DNA of 64,000 bases. Source: CAYRDC01 sp964422925. Its GTDB lineage: Bacteria > Bacteroidota > Bacteroidia > Chitinophagales > S012-47. Made by a program: the position numbers and the translations under genes. Below, one piece after another: positions 16,408 to 25,838 of this stretch (its first letter is position 1; every line of letters starts with the position of its first letter). The stretch covers positions 1-64,000 of the forward strand of contig CAYRDC010000003.1 of assembly GCA_964422925.1 (NCBI GenBank). Direction: 5' to 3'. The notes under the pieces were generated by a model that saw only the letters and a list, made by a program, of their open reading frames with translations, made no database searches and was not told the origin of the DNA.

Positions 16408-17358
16408 ATGGGCGAACTCAGCGTAAAGCACCTGCTCGGAATAAAATATCTTCAGCGCGAAGATATACTCACCATTTTCGAAACAGCCGACCGCTTCAAG
16501 GAGGTGCTTGAACGGCCCATCAAGAAGGTGCCTTCGCTGCGCGATACCACCATTGCCAACCTGTTTTTCGAAAATTCCACCCGCACGCGCATCAGCTTCG
16601 AACTGGCTGAAAAGCGCCTCTCGGCCGATGTGGTGAACTTCTCGGCTTCCTCGTCCAGCGTGAAGAAGGGCGAAACCCTCATCGACACGGTGAACAATAT
16701 CCTGGCCATGAAAGTGGATATGGTGGTGATGCGGCATCCCGCCCCGGGCGCCCCGGTCTTGCTGTCACGTCACATTGACGCGTCTATCATCAATGCCGGT
16801 GACGGGATCAACGAGCATCCCACTCAGGCTTTGCTGGATGCCTATTCCATCCGGGAAAAACTCGGGCATGTGGAAGGCTTGAAAGTGGTGATTGTCGGGG
16901 ATATCATGCACTCACGCGTGGCCTTGTCCAATATCTTCTGCCTGAAAAAACTCGGAGCCGAGGTGATGGTATGCGGGCCGCCCACGCTGATCCCGAAATT
17001 CATTCCTTCCCTGGGCGTGCGGGTGGAATACGATATCCGCAAGGCGCTTGCCTGGTGCGATGTGGCCAATATCCTGCGCATTCAGCTGGAACGCATGGAG
17101 CACACCCCGGACGGCCGGGCCGTGCGGTTCTTCCCCAGTCTGCGGGAATATGCCCTGTACTATGGCGTGAACCGGCAGCTATTGGAATCGCTGAAAAAGG
17201 AAATCGTGATCATGCATCCGGGTCCTATCAACCGGGGCGTTGAAATTACCACCGATGTGGCCGATTCCGGGCAATCCATCATCCTCGACCAGGTAGAAAA
17301 CGGAGTGGCCATACGAATGGCAGTACTGTACCTCCTGGCCGGGAAAATGACGGAATAA
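16408..17358 (+). CDS. pyrB: Aspartate carbamoyltransferase catalytic subunit
   Basis: The 316-residue enzyme joins carbamoyl phosphate and aspartate in pyrimidine synthesis. Diagnostic motifs: ENSTRTRISFE (carbamoyl-phosphate site, STRT), the SSSVKKGET loop, HPTQALLD, and HPGPINRGVEI near the end. Length fits the catalytic chain. No pyrI regulatory subunit follows, and the operon ends at a hairpin (17392-17424). pyrE is 8 kb away on the other strand. Confidence 0.97.
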   Translation: MGELSVKHLLGIKYLQREDILTIFETADRFKEVLERPIKKVPSLRDTTIANLFFENSTRTRISFELAEKRLSADVVNFSASSSSVKKGETLIDTVNNILAMKVDMVVMRHPAPGAPVLLSRHIDASIINAGDGINEHPTQALLDAYSIREKLGHVEGLKVVIVGDIMHSRVALSNIFCLKKLGAEVMVCGPPTLIPKFIPSLGVRVEYDIRKALAWCDVANILRIQLERMEHTPDGRAVRFFPSLREYALYYGVNRQLLESLKKEIVIMHPGPINRGVEITTDVADSGQSIILDQVENGVAIRMAVLYLLAGKMTE

Positions 17359-17391
17359 ATGTTTTCAAGGATGCTTGTGCAGCCACGCGAC

Positions 17392-17424
17392 CATGGTCTA
17401 AGCGGCTATTTGCCGTAGACCATG
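17392..17424. terminator. Convergent hairpin covering the end of the next gene
   Basis: CATGGTCTA (17392-17400) pairs with TAGACCATG (17416-17424), with an inner CGGC/GCCG stem and a 5-base loop. It lies just after pyrB and spans the last codons and stop of the minus-strand gene, so it could end transcription in both directions. It has no strong T-tract. Confidence 0.5.
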
Positions 17425-17834
17425 ATGCCAAACCGGCAGGGCTCTATCTGGCAGTCATACATCTTGACCCAGATGCGGTAAGTTTCCGTCTTTTCCGCGG
17501 TAAAAACAAGCAATGGTTTGTCGTCTTCGGTCTTGTCGCAGTCAATCTGGTTCATGTTATCGTCAAACAGGCACATGTCTATGTCCCCGCAGTCTTCATC
17601 ACAGGCAGCTACTATCTGGTAATCGGTACCCGCTTCCAGGTCAATGGAATAAAAGTCTGATTCTTTGTTGTCCAGTGAGCGGTAAAAAACTTCATGGGTA
17701 CTGGTATACCCTTGTTTTACAAAGGTTTTCCGTATTGCATCCAGCTGGCTGTCTACAATAGTTGATTGGGCTATAGTTCCGGCAATGCCGGTAAAAAACA
17801 CAGGAATCACCAGCAAATAAAAAAGTCTCTTCAT
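17406..17834 (-). CDS. Secreted protein of unknown function, pre-peptidase-C-like
   Basis: The 142-residue protein has a signal peptide (about residues 1-22, ending in TIAQ) and a single beta-rich domain. The stretch YSIDLEAGTDYQIVAACDEDCGDIDMCLFDDN followed by TAEKTETYRIWVKMY resembles bacterial pre-peptidase C-terminal domains, which are small beta-sandwiches. Paired cysteines suggest disulfides. ATG 17834 is chosen because the signal peptide begins there; 33 residues of open frame upstream look non-coding. The stop lies within a convergent hairpin. Confidence 0.75.
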   Translation of the reverse strand: MKRLFYLLVIPVFFTGIAGTIAQSTIVDSQLDAIRKTFVKQGYTSTHEVFYRSLDNKESDFYSIDLEAGTDYQIVAACDEDCGDIDMCLFDDNMNQIDCDKTEDDKPLLVFTAEKTETYRIWVKMYDCQIEPCRFGIMVYGK

Positions 17835-18089
17835 AGGAAATATAATTTTAGTAATGAATGAGAGATCAAAACACAGAAGGAGTAGAGAAAAATGGCGGCT
17901 ACGATGTGATTTGATACTATCAGATACAAACATATAAAAAATACCCTAATTATAACCGGATAAACAGGCAGGAACATCCTTAATTCGGGAATAAATTCTG
18001 CAAAACTCTTTAAATCAAGAAGTTAGCCAGGTAAGGAAATTTCCAAAAAATTTAAAAAGATTGTTGGTCCCTGAACGGTAAGGGAAGAA

Positions 18090-21000
18090 TCAGCGCAATA
18101 AGGTAATGTTCCCGCGTTTAAAGATCCGTTCGCCCAGGCTTCCATAACCTTCCAGGATATACACATAGGTGCCTACCGGTTGTTTTTTCCCATCAAAGGT
18201 GCCGTCCCAACCTTTGGACGGATCATTGGTTTCGAATACCAGTTCGCCCCAGCGGTTAAAGATGCGGAAGCTGACCAGTGTAAAGTCGTTATGGTCTTCC
18301 ACATAATACACATCGTTTTGCCCGTCCCCGTTGGGGGAGAAGGCGTTGGGAATATACACGGTAGTCAGCGGCCTGACCTCTATGTACACGGAATCCCAGT
18401 CTTCGCAGCCGTTGATATCCACCACGTGGAGGGTGTACCAGGTGCTGCTTTGCGGGGAAGCCAGCGGGTCGGGTATGTTTGGATCGCTTAGGCCGTCCGG
18501 TGGGGTCCAGTCGTAGCTGATTCCGCCTGAGCCGTTCAGTTGGATCATTTGCCCGGTGACGATCACCTGATCGGGGCCGGCATGGGCCACGGCAGACGGC
18601 CAAACATTCACCGTGACCTGGTCAGAGTAGTCGCATCCATAAATGTCAATAATGGTAACGGTATAGGTTTGTGTGCTTGCCGGGGATGCCATTGGATTGG
18701 GACTGTTGGGGTTGTCCAGGCCATCCGGAGGCATCCAGGTATAGCTCACCCCGTTCGATGCGGACAATTGCACGGCATCTCCGGGGCAGATGTAGGTATC
18801 GGCAGGTTGGGCGTTTGGGTTAGTGGGCGGGTAGAAGTCCACGGTCAGCTGAGCAGTGTTCACACAGCCGTTGGCATCGGTTACCGTGACCTGGTAAGTG
18901 GTTGCAGCTATGGGAGTGGCCACCGGGTTGGCAATATTCGGATTGTTCAGGGTAACCGGTGGCGACCAGGAATAGCTGATCCCACCGCTGGCGCCCAATT
19001 GCACCTGGTCTCCTTCGCAAATGCTTGTGTCGCCCTGGGCAAGGGTTATCACCGGCAGTTGGTTTAAGGTTACCAGGATGGAATCCGTACCGGTGCAGCC
19101 ATTGGCATCGGTCACAGTGACCGTGTACATAGTACTGGCGCTGATATTTGCCTGCGGGTTGGATATGGATGGATTGTTGAGCCCGCTGGCAGGCTGCCAT
19201 TGATAGGAAACGCCACCGCTGGCATGCAGCTGAGCTATATCGCCCAGGCAAATGGCCGTGTCGGGGCCGGCATTGGCAACCGTGGCCGGGAAAACTGTAA
19301 CCAGAATCGTATCTGTGCCGGAACACCCGTTTTGATCGATCCCGATCACGCTATAAGCTGTCGAAACGGCAGGTGCAGCCACCGGGTTGGCAATGTTGGG
19401 GTTACTCAGGCCCGTGGCGGGCGACCAATTATAGGTCTGAGCCCCGGAAGCCGAAAGCTGGGTGCTGCCACCCGGGCAGATGGCTACATCATTTCCCGCG
19501 CTGACCACCGGAAGCGGGTAAATAGTGATGGTTACCGAATCGGTGTTCATGCAGCCGTTGGCATCGGTTACCGTAACGGTGTATTTTGTTGTGGATTGCG
19601 GATTTGCCGTGGGATTTGGAACAGATATGTTGCTTAACCCGGTGGCTGGTGCCCATTGGTACAATATCCCGCCTGTGGCATTCAGGGAGAACAGGCTGCC
19701 GGCACATCCTGCCTGGTCGGCCCCCGCATCAGCGGGAGGCAATGGGTTCACGGTGACCGTTACCACATCGGTATTGGAACAGCCGTTCCCGTCACTGGCA
19801 GTCAGCGTGTATTGTGTGCTTACGGCCGGGCTGGCCACTGGGTTAGCGATATTCGGATTGTTCAGGCCCGTGGCGGGTGACCAGCTGTAAATAATCCCTC
19901 CGCTACCCTGGAGTTGCGCGCTTCCACCCGCACAAATGGCCACATCCGGGCCGGCACTGACATTGGGCAACGCGTTAATCTGCACACGAGCCGTGTCACT
20001 CCGGCTGCATCCATTGGCATCCGTTACCAAAACCGTATAAGTCGTGGTAGCCGTTGGGCTGGCCACCGGATTCGCTATAGACGGATCGGACAGGGATGAC
20101 ACGGGAGACCAGTTATATATCGTTCCGCCCGAAGCCTGAAGCTTAACCTGGTTTCCAAGGCATAAGGCGGTGTCTTTGGGTGTAACAGTAACCATCGGCA
20201 GGGGGTTCACCGTTATGTTAACGGTATCGTCATCAATGCAGCCGTACGCGTCCACCATATCCACCACGTAGGTAATAGAGCCGATCGGGTAGGATATCGG
20301 ATCGGGGATAGTGGGGTTACTCAGGTAAGAAATCGGTGACCAGGAATAACTGACACCCCCGCTGGCATGCAGTTGGGTCGAACTGCCGATGCAGATGGCG
20401 GTGTCATTGCCCGCGTTGGCAAATTCTTTATGGTATACGGTGACGGTGACTGAATCGGAATTTATGCAGCCGTAAATATTATTCATAGTCACGGTATAGG
20501 TAGTGGTTACCATCGGATTGGCTACAGGATTGGCGATATTGGTAGCACTAAGTCCGTAAGCCGGGGCCCAGGTATAGGCGGCTCCTCCGCTGGCCTGCAA
20601 TTGCACGGAACCGCCTTCGCAAATGGCAGTATCAGGTCCGGCATCCGCATTGGGCAGTGGCGTAACGACTACAGTGACCGAATCCTGCCGGTAACAACCG
20701 TTGGTGGCGGTAACGGTCAGGGTGTAATCCGTAGTGGCCGGTGGCATGGCCCAGGGATTGGCCAGGGTGGAATCATTAAGCGAGCTGCCAGGCTGCCAGG
20801 TATAGGTTCCCGGCCCGATGGCATGTAATTGCAGGGAGTCGCCAAAACAAATAGTTCCACCATTACCCGCATCGGCATAAGGCTTTGGTTTGACCCCAAT
20901 GGTTATATCGCCATAAGCCACACAGCCGATATTGTCGGTCACGGTCAGGAAATAGGTCAAGGTAGCCGGAGGTGATGCTTTTGGGTTGGCTATGGTATAG

Positions 21001-22448
21001 TCGCTAAGCCCGCCCTGGGGAGCCCACCAGTAAGTAACTATATTGGGCTGATAGGCATTCAGTTGTATGGAATCTCCCTGGCAAATCGTTGTGTCCGGCC
21101 CTGGGTCGGCAATCAGGGGCGGATTAACATTGACAGTTACCGAATCGGTTACGCTGCAAGTTCCCGCGGTGATGGTCACATGATAAGTTATGGTATCAGC
21201 CGGGGTGGCCACCGGGTTGGGCGCCACCGGGTTGCTCAACCAGGTGGCAGGCGTCCAGCTGTAAGAGGCCCCGCCCGTGGCTTGCAGGTTTATGGAAGAA
21301 CCCGGGCAAATACTGGTGTCGTTGGTGATAGTGTGCACCAGCGTATCCTGGATCCATAGCACCGCGCTGTCGATAATATTGCCATAACATGGATCGCTTA
21401 ACCGGATAATAATGCTTTCCGGGCCTTCGGTAATTCCATCCTGATAAGCGGGAATAGTCAGTGTGGCCTGGGTTTGGTTGGCCGGGATGGTGATTTTTCC
21501 GGAAAGGTTGGGGTAGTCGACCCCCATGGTGGCCGTACCCACTACGCTGTAATTTATGGTAATAGCGGCTGTATCCGGAATGCTGCGCTGAAACAGAAAA
21601 ATTCCATCCACACAACCTTCCACCATATCCTGAATGCCGGCACTGGTGAAAGCGCTCACCGAGGCGGCATTGCTCACCAGACTGTTGGCTTCGATAAAAA
21701 CCCCGGAATCGTAGATGAAATCCAGGGCATCGGCCACAGCCAGTTTCATGTGGTAGGTCTGGCAGGGCTGCACAGCCACCACGGCTGTCATGACTTTGGT
21801 AAACCCGTCATACTGGATGTAATACGGGTTGGAGTTATAAGGTGGGTTGGAACCGGTGCCGTTGTTGATATACCAGCTTGAGTTGTTGACATTGTTTACA
21901 TTGTTGATGGTTACCGGGATATTTGTACCGGGTATGAGCGCGATATTAATGGCATTGTTGGCATAGGGGCCGTTAATACCCGGTCCGCTCACAAAGAAGC
22001 CGAACGCGTCATTGTAGGATCCGACATATTCCAGGTATTCTTCGGAGCCGAATACAAAATTAAACATCAGGGTGTCTGCCGGGGCGTACACATCGAATTC
22101 CAGGATGCAGGCATCGTGGGTTGGAGAGCTGGCTATGGAGGTCAGGTCCGCGTCACCGGCCCAGTTGTTGCTCTGCCCGGCACCGGATTGGTTGTTGGGG
22201 CCTTCGGCAATAACACGGCCTCCGGAAGTCATAATTACACCCGCGTTTAAGCCTACATTGCAATTGGTTCCGTCAAACTCTCCAACGGCTGCGTTGGCGC
22301 AATTCAGCGTAGCATTGCTTACAATGACTCCGGATCCGGCAATGATCTGTGCCAGGTCAGATGGACTGTTATTCGGACTGGTTATCAACTGAGCTCTCCC
22401 GCTGGGGGTAAGGAATGCCAGGGCAACCAGGAAAAAAATCGGTTTCAT
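18090..22448 (-). CDS. Giant T9SS adhesin-like protein: anchor-L domain, Calx-beta-like domain, 13 PKD-like repeats, type B tail
   Basis: About 1452 residues. After a signal peptide (about 1-20) comes a choice-of-anchor-L domain (about 25-270: GVIVSNATLNC, FVFGSEEYLEYVG, NNSSWYINNGTG). A Calx-beta-like domain with ITIPANQTQATLTIPAYQDGITEGPE follows. Then 13 tandem domains of about 79 residues each carry PDTAIC-G, QLxASGGxxYxW, NPxIANPVAxP, TTYTVT and DxNGC. The last 90 residues (PNAFSPNGDGQND, FRIFNRWGELVFE, GWDGTFDGKKQPVGTYVY) are the gliding-motility-associated C-terminal domain, a T9SS type B signal. ATG 22448 starts the signal peptide. It lies 67 bp downstream of its shorter paralogue and is probably co-transcribed. 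The likely role is cell-surface adhesion or matrix. Confidence 0.92.
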   Translation of the reverse strand: MKPIFFLVALAFLTPSGRAQLITSPNNSPSDLAQIIAGSGVIVSNATLNCANAAVGEFDGTNCNVGLNAGVIMTSGGRVIAEGPNNQSGAGQSNNWAGDADLTSIASSPTHDACILEFDVYAPADTLMFNFVFGSEEYLEYVGSYNDAFGFFVSGPGINGPYANNAINIALIPGTNIPVTINNVNNVNNSSWYINNGTGSNPPYNSNPYYIQYDGFTKVMTAVVAVQPCQTYHMKLAVADALDFIYDSGVFIEANSLVSNAASVSAFTSAGIQDMVEGCVDGIFLFQRSIPDTAAITINYSVVGTATMGVDYPNLSGKITIPANQTQATLTIPAYQDGITEGPESIIIRLSDPCYGNIIDSAVLWIQDTLVHTITNDTSICPGSSINLQATGGASYSWTPATWLSNPVAPNPVATPADTITYHVTITAGTCSVTDSVTVNVNPPLIADPGPDTTICQGDSIQLNAYQPNIVTYWWAPQGGLSDYTIANPKASPPATLTYFLTVTDNIGCVAYGDITIGVKPKPYADAGNGGTICFGDSLQLHAIGPGTYTWQPGSSLNDSTLANPWAMPPATTDYTLTVTATNGCYRQDSVTVVVTPLPNADAGPDTAICEGGSVQLQASGGAAYTWAPAYGLSATNIANPVANPMVTTTYTVTMNNIYGCINSDSVTVTVYHKEFANAGNDTAICIGSSTQLHASGGVSYSWSPISYLSNPTIPDPISYPIGSITYVVDMVDAYGCIDDDTVNITVNPLPMVTVTPKDTALCLGNQVKLQASGGTIYNWSPVSSLSDPSIANPVASPTATTTYTVLVTDANGCSRSDTARVQINALPNVSAGPDVAICAGGSAQLQGSGGIIYSWSPATGLNNPNIANPVASPAVSTQYTLTASDGNGCSNTDVVTVTVNPLPPADAGADQAGCAGSLFSLNATGGILYQWAPATGLSNISVPNPTANPQSTTKYTVTVTDANGCMNTDSVTITIYPLPVVSAGNDVAICPGGSTQLSASGAQTYNWSPATGLSNPNIANPVAAPAVSTAYSVIGIDQNGCSGTDTILVTVFPATVANAGPDTAICLGDIAQLHASGGVSYQWQPASGLNNPSISNPQANISASTMYTVTVTDANGCTGTDSILVTLNQLPVITLAQGDTSICEGDQVQLGASGGISYSWSPPVTLNNPNIANPVATPIAATTYQVTVTDANGCVNTAQLTVDFYPPTNPNAQPADTYICPGDAVQLSASNGVSYTWMPPDGLDNPNSPNPMASPASTQTYTVTIIDIYGCDYSDQVTVNVWPSAVAHAGPDQVIVTGQMIQLNGSGGISYDWTPPDGLSDPNIPDPLASPQSSTWYTLHVVDINGCEDWDSVYIEVRPLTTVYIPNAFSPNGDGQNDVYYVEDHNDFTLVSFRIFNRWGELVFETNDPSKGWDGTFDGKKQPVGTYVYILEGYGSLGERIFKRGNITLLR

Positions 22449-22515
22449 GAATGAACCGGGCCGTATATTTGATGAAGAGATCACTGTTTATAATTGCTTA
22501 GTAAAGATACGGATT

Positions 22516-25095
22516 TCACCGCAGTAAAGTGATATTCCCTTTACGCACAAAAGGTTCACCATTCGCGGCAAGCCCTTCCACCACATAGATATAAGTTCCC
22601 ATTTCCTGGGGTTCCCCCTGGAAAGTACCGTCCCAGCCCTGGTTTTTATCCGTACCGGAAAAGACCAGTTCACCCCAACGGTTATAGATGCGGAACGAAT
22701 GAATTTCAGAAAAATCATCCAGCACAACGATGTGCAGTACGTCATTCAGCCCGTCCCCGTTGGGGGAGAAGGCGTTGGGGATAAAAATCGTGGGGCGTGC
22801 ATCCACGAACACCGTAACGGAATCCTTTCCGGTGCAGCCGTTATCGGTGGTTACCGTTACGGTATAGGTAGTGGTATAAACAGGATGGGCCAGCGGGTCG
22901 GGAATATACGGATCATCCAGGCTTCCGGGTGGCGCCCATATAAAAGAAGTGCCCCCGGTGGCTGAAAACTGGGCAGATTCGCCCCGGTAAATCGATTGGT
23001 CGGGGCCCGCATCAGGCTGGGCGGGCGGATAAACCGTAATCAGTACGGAATCCGAAGCGTGGCAACCATTCAGGTCTGTAATGGTTACGATAAACCACGT
23101 GGTCGTATCAATTACCGTAACCGGCTGCTGCGCGGAAGGATTGTCGAGATGGCCCGGAGGGATCCATGAATAACTCACTCCATTGTCCGCGAACAGTTGT
23201 ACGGACTGGCCCGGACAAACCGCGGTATCCGGACCGGCTATAACGGAAGGATTTGGGTGCAGGGTCAACACAATCCAGTCCCCGTTCTGGCATCCGAAAG
23301 AGTCGGTTACTGTGACTGAAAAGACTTGAGGCGAATTGATTTGAGCCACGGGGTTGGCGAGGGTGGAATCGTTCAGGAAAGTGCCCGGTGTCCAGGAATA
23401 GAACACCCCTCCCGTGGCATTGAGTTGGAACGGCTCTCCCGGGCAGATGGTTGTGTCGTTTTGCAGGATACCGGCCACCGGCAGGGGATGCACAAACACG
23501 GTCATTGAATCGAAGTTTATGCAGCCAATGGAATCGGTTCCTGTCAGGGTATAAGTGGTGGTTACGGTTGGTCCGGCAATCGGGTCCGGTATATTTGGGT
23601 CGCTCAGCCCGAAGGAAGGCGACCAAAGATAGCTGGTGGCACCCGTGGCCTGCACCTGCGAGTTGGAGCCTATGCAAAGGTCTATGTCAGGACCCGCGTT
23701 CACCGGGGGCAGGGGATTGACGTATACCGTGAAAGAGTCGAAAGCCCAGCATCCTGCCACCCCCGCGCCTACGGTGTAGGTAGTTGTGATCATCGGGAAC
23801 AACCAGGGGCTGGTTATTGAATCGTTACTGACACTGGAAGCAGGCAGCCAGGTATAGTCCACGCCTCCTGAAGCCGTTAACTGAATAGTGTCGAACGGGC
23901 AAATAGTCGTATCGGCAGGTGCCTGTGCCTGTACGAAATCAATTATGTCAATCCAGGCGCTGTCGATGGGATTGCCGAAACAGGGGTCCACCAGGTAAAT
24001 CAGCACCCGTTCCATAGGTTCAGCCAGCCCGTCAATCACAGGATTTATAATCAGGTTTGCCGATGACTGGTTGGCAGGAATGGTTATGCTGTCGGGTATC
24101 CACGTATAATCAGTGCCGTTAACAGCGGTTCCGCCAATGACAAAATGCACCACAAGGTCGGTTGAATCGACTTTGGTTCGGGTAAAGGTGAAAATGCCTT
24201 GGTTGCACCCTTCCACCGCGTATGGATAATTGTTGCCCACCGAGGTAGTGGCCTCCAGCTGAATCCCGGTGCTGGTCAGGCTGCCGGCTTCAATGAATAC
24301 ACCCGAATCAAGAATATGGTCGCCTGCATCTGCCACGGCCAGTTTCAGGTGGTAAGTCTGGCAGGGCTGCACGACCGCCACAGCGGTCAATACTTTGGTG
24401 AATCCGTCATACTGGATGTAATACGGATCGGTATTTTGCGGGGAAGTCAGGCCGGTTCCGTTTACGTTGTAGTATGCCGAATTGGAAATATTGTTCACTG
24501 TATTGATGGCCACAGGTATATTGGTTCCGGGCACCAGGGCAATGTTTATGGCGCCTCCCGGGAAAGCAGGAGGGCTGGAGTAAGGGCCGGTAATTCCAGG
24601 TCCGCTGATGAAGAAGCCAAATACATCGTTGAAACTGGAATTTACAAATTCCAGGTATTCGTCAGAGCCGAACACGTAATTGAACTTTATGGTATCGGCA
24701 ATGGCGAAAATATCGAACTCCATTACACAGGCGTCATAGGTTGTGTAGCCGGGAATAGCTTTGTTCAGGTCCACGTCACCGGCCCGGTTCACGTTTCCGG
24801 TCACCCCGGTTTCATCATTAGGCCCCTCGGCATTAACCCGGAAGCCGGAGGTTAGCAGCACTCCTGAATTCATACCTACATTGCAAGCGGACCCGTCAAA
24901 ACTTCCATAACCGGCACTGTCGCAATTAATGGTTACATTGCTGACAATCACACCGCCTCCGACCAGCAGCTGAGCCAGTTCATTGGCCGAAAGGGTATCA
25001 TAGGTGTGCAAACCTGTTTGTCCGAGTAAAGAGGAGGGGGTAAGGAAGACAAGCAGGAACCCGGAGAGGGTATATTTTATAAACTTATACCACAT
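22516..25095 (-). CDS. T9SS adhesin-like protein: anchor-L domain, 5 PKD-like repeats, type B tail
   Basis: The 859-residue protein is a paralogue of the next gene downstream with the same order: signal peptide (about 1-26), choice-of-anchor-L domain (GVIVSNVTINC, YVFGSDEYLEFV), a Calx-beta-like stretch (ITIPANQSSANLIINPVIDG), then five repeats of about 80 residues (TTICPFD, IDLCIGS, TTICPGE, TAVCPGQ, DQSIYRG). It ends in a gliding-motility-associated type B tail (PNAFSPNGDGLNDV, FRIYNRWGELVFSG, GWDGTFQGEPQEMGTYIYVVEG). The pair looks like a tandem duplication followed by repeat gain or loss. Confidence 0.92.
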   Translation of the reverse strand: MWYKFIKYTLSGFLLVFLTPSSLLGQTGLHTYDTLSANELAQLLVGGGVIVSNVTINCDSAGYGSFDGSACNVGMNSGVLLTSGFRVNAEGPNDETGVTGNVNRAGDVDLNKAIPGYTTYDACVMEFDIFAIADTIKFNYVFGSDEYLEFVNSSFNDVFGFFISGPGITGPYSSPPAFPGGAINIALVPGTNIPVAINTVNNISNSAYYNVNGTGLTSPQNTDPYYIQYDGFTKVLTAVAVVQPCQTYHLKLAVADAGDHILDSGVFIEAGSLTSTGIQLEATTSVGNNYPYAVEGCNQGIFTFTRTKVDSTDLVVHFVIGGTAVNGTDYTWIPDSITIPANQSSANLIINPVIDGLAEPMERVLIYLVDPCFGNPIDSAWIDIIDFVQAQAPADTTICPFDTIQLTASGGVDYTWLPASSVSNDSITSPWLFPMITTTYTVGAGVAGCWAFDSFTVYVNPLPPVNAGPDIDLCIGSNSQVQATGATSYLWSPSFGLSDPNIPDPIAGPTVTTTYTLTGTDSIGCINFDSMTVFVHPLPVAGILQNDTTICPGEPFQLNATGGVFYSWTPGTFLNDSTLANPVAQINSPQVFSVTVTDSFGCQNGDWIVLTLHPNPSVIAGPDTAVCPGQSVQLFADNGVSYSWIPPGHLDNPSAQQPVTVIDTTTWFIVTITDLNGCHASDSVLITVYPPAQPDAGPDQSIYRGESAQFSATGGTSFIWAPPGSLDDPYIPDPLAHPVYTTTYTVTVTTDNGCTGKDSVTVFVDARPTIFIPNAFSPNGDGLNDVLHIVVLDDFSEIHSFRIYNRWGELVFSGTDKNQGWDGTFQGEPQEMGTYIYVVEGLAANGEPFVRKGNITLLR

Positions 25096-25193
25096 ATCTT
25101 CCCGGGGCCGGGCTTTTAGGGTAATTCAATCCGGATTAAACACACCCGAAAATACAAAAAAGTTTTATAAGCCAGAGCGAATTTGCCTCGGGA

Positions 25194-25838
25194 TCAGTGG
25201 ATATTCCAGTTTTCAGGATTCCTGCGCCATTGTTCCAGCGTTTTCTCCATGGTTTTGTCCAGCGATCCGTTCCGCACGGCCTGTCGCACCAGGGCGGGAT
25301 AATCCGAAAGGGTGAACAGGAGGCAATCTGCCAGTTCAAAAGCTTTTTTAGACTTGGGAAAAGCGTAGGTAAAAATGGCGGCCATGCCCAGGACCTTCGC
25401 CCCGGCCTGGCGCAAAGTTTCTACCGTACGGAGGCTGGAATTACCGGTAGAAACAAGGTCTTCGATGACCAGGACTTTCGCATTTTCCGGTAATTCTCCT
25501 TCCACCTGGTTTTTCAGGCCATGGTCTTTTGCCCTGGGCCGCACGTACACAAAGGGCAGTTCCATGCGGTCGGCCAGGAGCATACCGTGCGGGATGGCCC
25601 CGGTGGCTACCGCGGCAATGGCATTGGTTTCCGGGAATGTATCTACGGCCAGTTCCTTGAAGTAACCGACTATTTCATTGCGGATCAGCGGGTAGGAAAG
25701 GATTTTCCGGTTATCGCAATAAATGGGCGATTTCCAGCCGGAAGCCCAGGTAAAAGGTTTTTGCGGATTAAGCCGGATTGCATTTATTTGCAGCAGCATA
25801 TCAGCTACCCGTTCTGCGATCGGCTGGTTAAATATCAT
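25194..25838 (-). CDS. pyrE: Orotate phosphoribosyltransferase
   Basis: The 214-residue enzyme makes OMP from orotate and PRPP. It shows FTWASGWKSPIYCDNRKILSYP (substrate loop), AAVATGAIPHGMLLADRM, RPRAKDHGLKNQVEGEL (catalytic loop lysines) and the PRPP site VLVIEDLVSTGNSS. Its ATG shares two bases with the ATG of the divergent NUDIX gene, and an exact -7 box (25843-25850) lies inside that gene, 4 bp before the pyrE start. Separate from pyrRB, so the pathway genes are dispersed. Confidence 0.97.
   Translation of the reverse strand: MIFNQPIAERVADMLLQINAIRLNPQKPFTWASGWKSPIYCDNRKILSYPLIRNEIVGYFKELAVDTFPETNAIAAVATGAIPHGMLLADRMELPFVYVRPRAKDHGLKNQVEGELPENAKVLVIEDLVSTGNSSLRTVETLRQAGAKVLGMAAIFTYAFPKSKKAFELADCLLFTLSDYPALVRQAVRNGSLDKTMEKTLEQWRRNPENWNIH

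Noticed and set aside
18200..21200. Regularly spaced near-identical DNA segments resembling a repeat array
   Set aside because: They are codons of the PKD-like protein repeats in a continuous reading frame, not CRISPR or intergenic repeats.
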